A stretch of 50,721 nt of DNA, from NCBI GenBank assembly GCA_016198585.1, contig JACQII010000009.1, forward strand, positions 1-50,721, in the 5' to 3' direction. The notes beneath the pieces were generated by a model that was given only the letters and a program-made list of their open reading frames with translations, was not told the DNA's origin and did not search any database. Both the position numbers and the translations under genes were made by a program. Shown here piece after piece: positions 50,301-50,721 of the stretch (its first letter is position 1; each line of letters opens with the position of its first letter). This stretch comes from Candidatus Aenigmatarchaeota archaeon (GTDB lineage Archaea; Aenigmatarchaeota; Aenigmatarchaeia; QMZP01).

Positions 50301-50721
50301 CGACATAGCTATTGCCAACAACATGGCGTCCATTAATGGCACCAACAATCCCGGCCTCAACAAGTCCGCTAACATCACTCTCTTCAACATGCCCCAGAAC
50401 TTCGTCCAGCCCGAGATCTTCAGGAATGGGGAGGCGTGCCCGGCGACCATCTGCACCAACTTCACCAGCCTGAACGCAGCGATAGTCATATTCAACGTCA
50501 CCATGGCCGGCAACTACACTATCCGCGAGGGCGACACCAATCCCCCGAACGTCACCCTCATCTCCCCCGCCAACCAGTCGTACGACAACTCCACCGTGAA
50601 CTTCAACGCCTCGGTCCTCGAAGCCAACCCCGCGTCCGGCGTCCTGGAAATCACCCAGGCCGCGGACAACGCCAAGACCAACTACACCCTCGCCAACGCC
50701 AGCGGGGTCTGGGGCTACACC
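44389..50721 (+). CDS. Giant LamG/Ig-like/beta-helix surface protein, 3' end beyond window
   Basis: An open frame of more than 2100 residues without a stop in the window. An N-terminal signal-anchor (about 10-28) is followed by three LamG/concanavalin-like domains (about 266-485, 595-805 and 1008-1220), each with HxDN, a W-V-H-x-A-V-V core and an N-G-x-D-E-V-x-I-x-N-R/H-x-x-x segment. Ig-like repeats come next (about 838-1000 and 1248-1626). A right-handed parallel beta-helix follows (about 1630-1950, many N-x-V-x-N-N-T and NNITLL turns), and a further Ig-like repeat from about 2051. N-x-S/T sequons are very dense (about 30 in residues 1250-1650). This points to a heavily N-glycosylated adhesin-type protein. 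It starts inside the regulator stop (ATGA). Confidence 0.9.
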   Translation, partial: MKGRPSRRQAAIVVAVLAIVTAGLVLQDGLVSMRPFAPAEPAVALIGASTTDFLVVDGTEHLIDSTLIDGIAVTRSSETQGGFTKVTYAFLNTGPAREIRFVWRNQLDTAYDALNDRPLDQDFTIGDAEMRLSSGGTYKYFLTFADVAAAFGSLASVYQSSSRTLTVTSAPRTLAQGEELVMDPGGGAVPEVVLNGLANNSVLAEDAAAFLNFTATDDQDPLQAVRVFGSHLTTPNTEDLIYQNKSVTNNTPLAYNWSAAPWDADNNTLVLFHLDNRSDFNETQISILDFSGLVTGDYFNGTGFQAAGGAVPSIKGKIAGGFDFIGSGIRNRIFIVENDAKLRLTGPFTIEAWVYDNSSASQRTTRTITVKGSGTNKNWNLTVTDNPQVLRFETSSSGSAILANSATWTKGEWVHVAAVYNGSAGLLYINGALVATDTSASAPSVNQSNINIGDNGIQGSLWNGSIDEFVIHNRSLNASEIKDRFRLRNDTYFWYVEADDGTLKANSSTSRVYIGVKPSVPTLNTPANATNFSSVGTGLNVTVTDLDGTAPLVRIFGGNSSTGNPLRLLYQNTSVTSGAILLYNWSVPVLVNDTDAQVIYHFDNRSDLGENDSNVYDFTGKYNGTIKGNPIINMTSNRILAGHIELDGTGDFIHVNDCDFTCYKVKNTTYLFWLKSTDVSGFKTVAAAWAAAFTLGFAIYRNGTSLSVASDNAIPTITETDFFSADEWVHLAVVVYGNNTIDIYRNGELVHNASINAVTDVSAIENFKLGALVDAGTNAWNGWMDEVGIYNRSFTNLQVRDAYRLRDGDYYWYADAGDLDVSNMNQTLQRQFLLDAAVPNVTILSPVNITYPNRTVSFNASVLEANPETGLVQVSKAGSWATNYTLTNSSGVWGYTNTSMDDGTYTAQFILNDTASNRNNSQTVTFTVDATVPTITLISPANNSNVSNSQSISVNATVTDNNPTLLVKMFGSNITSLNASHLLYSKHHSNNTNATYAWSGPLLEADNTYLLLLHLDNNSAFGENAATVLDFASGGGVQNGSIAGGTGARFNVSGKIGGAYDSNATDGNAIDFGDQDTLIGSNITYLAWVHPRTVSGTHGIIDKSTSLQIPGKGLSIAQQGNKLLVDINESSVINVPGFFAANTWVHIAVVVGPTDITLYKNGLFNATGTYIRVDNNDLSLYVGNTHVSGTTQEFNGLIDEVAIINRTLDANQVMDAYRLRDGTYYWYVNASDNISTTQSSAFQFTLDGTPPQVTTTSPPSGNISNVTVNFNASVLEANPATGVVQVTPDGQGAINYTLANKSGVWGYTNLSMPDNRYVVAFMISDQNGNMNNTQTVTFTVDTTAPLITNITSNASGIISSTVINLTANITDANLPIVPANASGDAGATNVSLTKKEANKFSAETTPAALGCSSAGTCTVTVYFRDAAGNLGTGTGTIVLDTSVPNVTLLSPANQSYENSTVNFNVSVLEANPASGVLEVTQSDGAKTNYTLVNESGVWGYTNQSMAEGTYNARFYVNDTAGNMNASVNVTFTLAIFPKVTILSPVNTTYTNGTVSFNVSVLEQNPGSGLVQVSKAGSWATNYTLTNASGIWGYTNTSMGDGTYTARFFINDTNGNMNNTETVIFTIENLNVVACKTLTIANATYTLSQNLSTGQICFTVQANNITINLNGYNISGVPGGGYSGISITGYNRTTIKNGGIIDFGAHGIFADRAFSSNFTNLTINAVGGLRDDTYGASGILLLKSNSSTVTNTTVSGTSELLDLDYIGIEIESGSHILLQFNTLRNLVADLNEEGIAITGGSVNNSIIGNRLDSHTGWGIHLASASSNRVENNTVGNFTTGIFLDVAANNNTVYNNTLDSNDEGLDFLAGKNNNITLLRIVNSSGGSAIQIRTNIVNTNADNNSLTSVTVLTTNASFYDLDVSAAVNGTIYVDTFLANYTFQGSGGKATFRDTGEGEVTFLEPANGSGFNISADIAIANNMASINGTNNPGLNKSANITLFNMPQNFVQPEIFRNGEACPATICTNFTSLNAAIVIFNVTMAGNYTIREGDTNPPNVTLISPANQSYDNSTVNFNASVLEANPASGVLEITQAADNAKTNYTLANASGVWGYT
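46906..47130 (+). repeat. Ig-like repeat copy A1 in the giant surface gene
   Basis: Nearly identical at the DNA level to 49000-49225, over 2 kb away. The core beginning at 46999 has long identical runs, including synonymous sites, which indicates recent duplication or gene conversion. Confidence 0.75.
48721..48900 (+). repeat. Ig-like repeat copy B1 in the giant surface gene
   Basis: Highly similar in DNA to 50548-50721 at the window end, including the stretch from the VTLxSPANQSY segment to the VLEANPASG segment. Confidence 0.75.
49000..49225 (+). repeat. Ig-like repeat copy A2 in the giant surface gene
   Basis: Partner of 46906-47130. The beta-helix region begins about 50 bases after it. 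Confidence 0.75.
50548..50721 (+). repeat. Ig-like repeat copy B2, truncated by window end
   Basis: Partner of 48721-48900. It shows that the repeat array resumes after the beta-helix region. Confidence 0.75.

Noticed and set aside
1-50721. tRNA or rRNA genes
   Set aside because: No cloverleaf with T-loop (GGTTCRA) and anticodon arms, and no rRNA segments, were recognised in the gene-free stretches.
1-50721. Insertion sequence or transposase gene
   Set aside because: No transposase motif or terminal inverted repeats with target duplication were seen. The 27.7-28.0 kb block lacks them.

Overview
The window is archaeal chromosome with high GC content (roughly 60% or more by eye). Archaeal hallmarks are transcription factor TFB, PCNA, ribosomal protein L10e, an archaeal SRP RNA, a geranylgeranyl-reductase-family flavoprotein of ether-lipid metabolism, a Hef-type helicase, archaeal-type AspRS and TATA boxes 23-29 bp upstream of most start codons. 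The gene style (short-armed SMC, SpoIIM-family membrane protein, DUF4346-type thymidylate synthase, many bitopic surface proteins, small winged-helix regulators) resembles DPANN archaea such as Woesearchaeota/Pacearchaeota-like lineages. That placement is inference and no marker here settles it.

Left part (1-23 kb) is mostly housekeeping. It holds the tail of a surface-layer-like gene, two small winged-helix genes, and a regulator combining a winged helix, an S-layer-like region and an EF-hand. Then come glmS-glmU (UDP-GlcNAc precursors), L10e, dcd, purC-purB, a fused thymidylate synthase, smc, spoIIM, a small membrane protein with a leader minicistron, a lipid reductase and a GNAT. These are followed by the SRP RNA (minus strand, 17158-16892), aroE, MTA phosphorylase, a membrane-anchored Lon-type protease with a bifunctional-nuclease-domain protein and TatD, then pcna with an OB-fold gene, and aspS.

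Middle part (23.5-38 kb) is a cell-surface region. Seven small or mid-sized proteins have an N-terminal transmembrane segment and cysteine-containing ectodomains, several with pilin-like (class III-like) N termini. There is also a 600-residue pilin-like protein, a 1470-residue protein with four Cys-rich repeats and an internal membrane segment, a dedicated-looking winged-helix gene, and two signal-peptide proteins with C-terminal anchors. A short GCTTAA/TTAAGC repeat recurs at four places in this region. No assembly ATPase or platform protein is visible.

Right part (38-50.7 kb) has an XPF-type nuclease, a GGDEF protein with an altered signature, CTP synthase, a Hef-type helicase without nuclease, TFB, and a leader minicistron, winged-helix gene and giant LamG/Ig/beta-helix surface protein (more than 2100 residues, dense in N-glycosylation sequons, running off the window). 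The glmS-glmU pair could feed the glycans such sequons would carry.

Across the window, transcription appears mostly leaderless. Divergent pairs at 22.1, 28.65 and 38.1 kb seem to share one TATA element, and three genes have a tiny leaderless ORF ahead of a translated main ORF.
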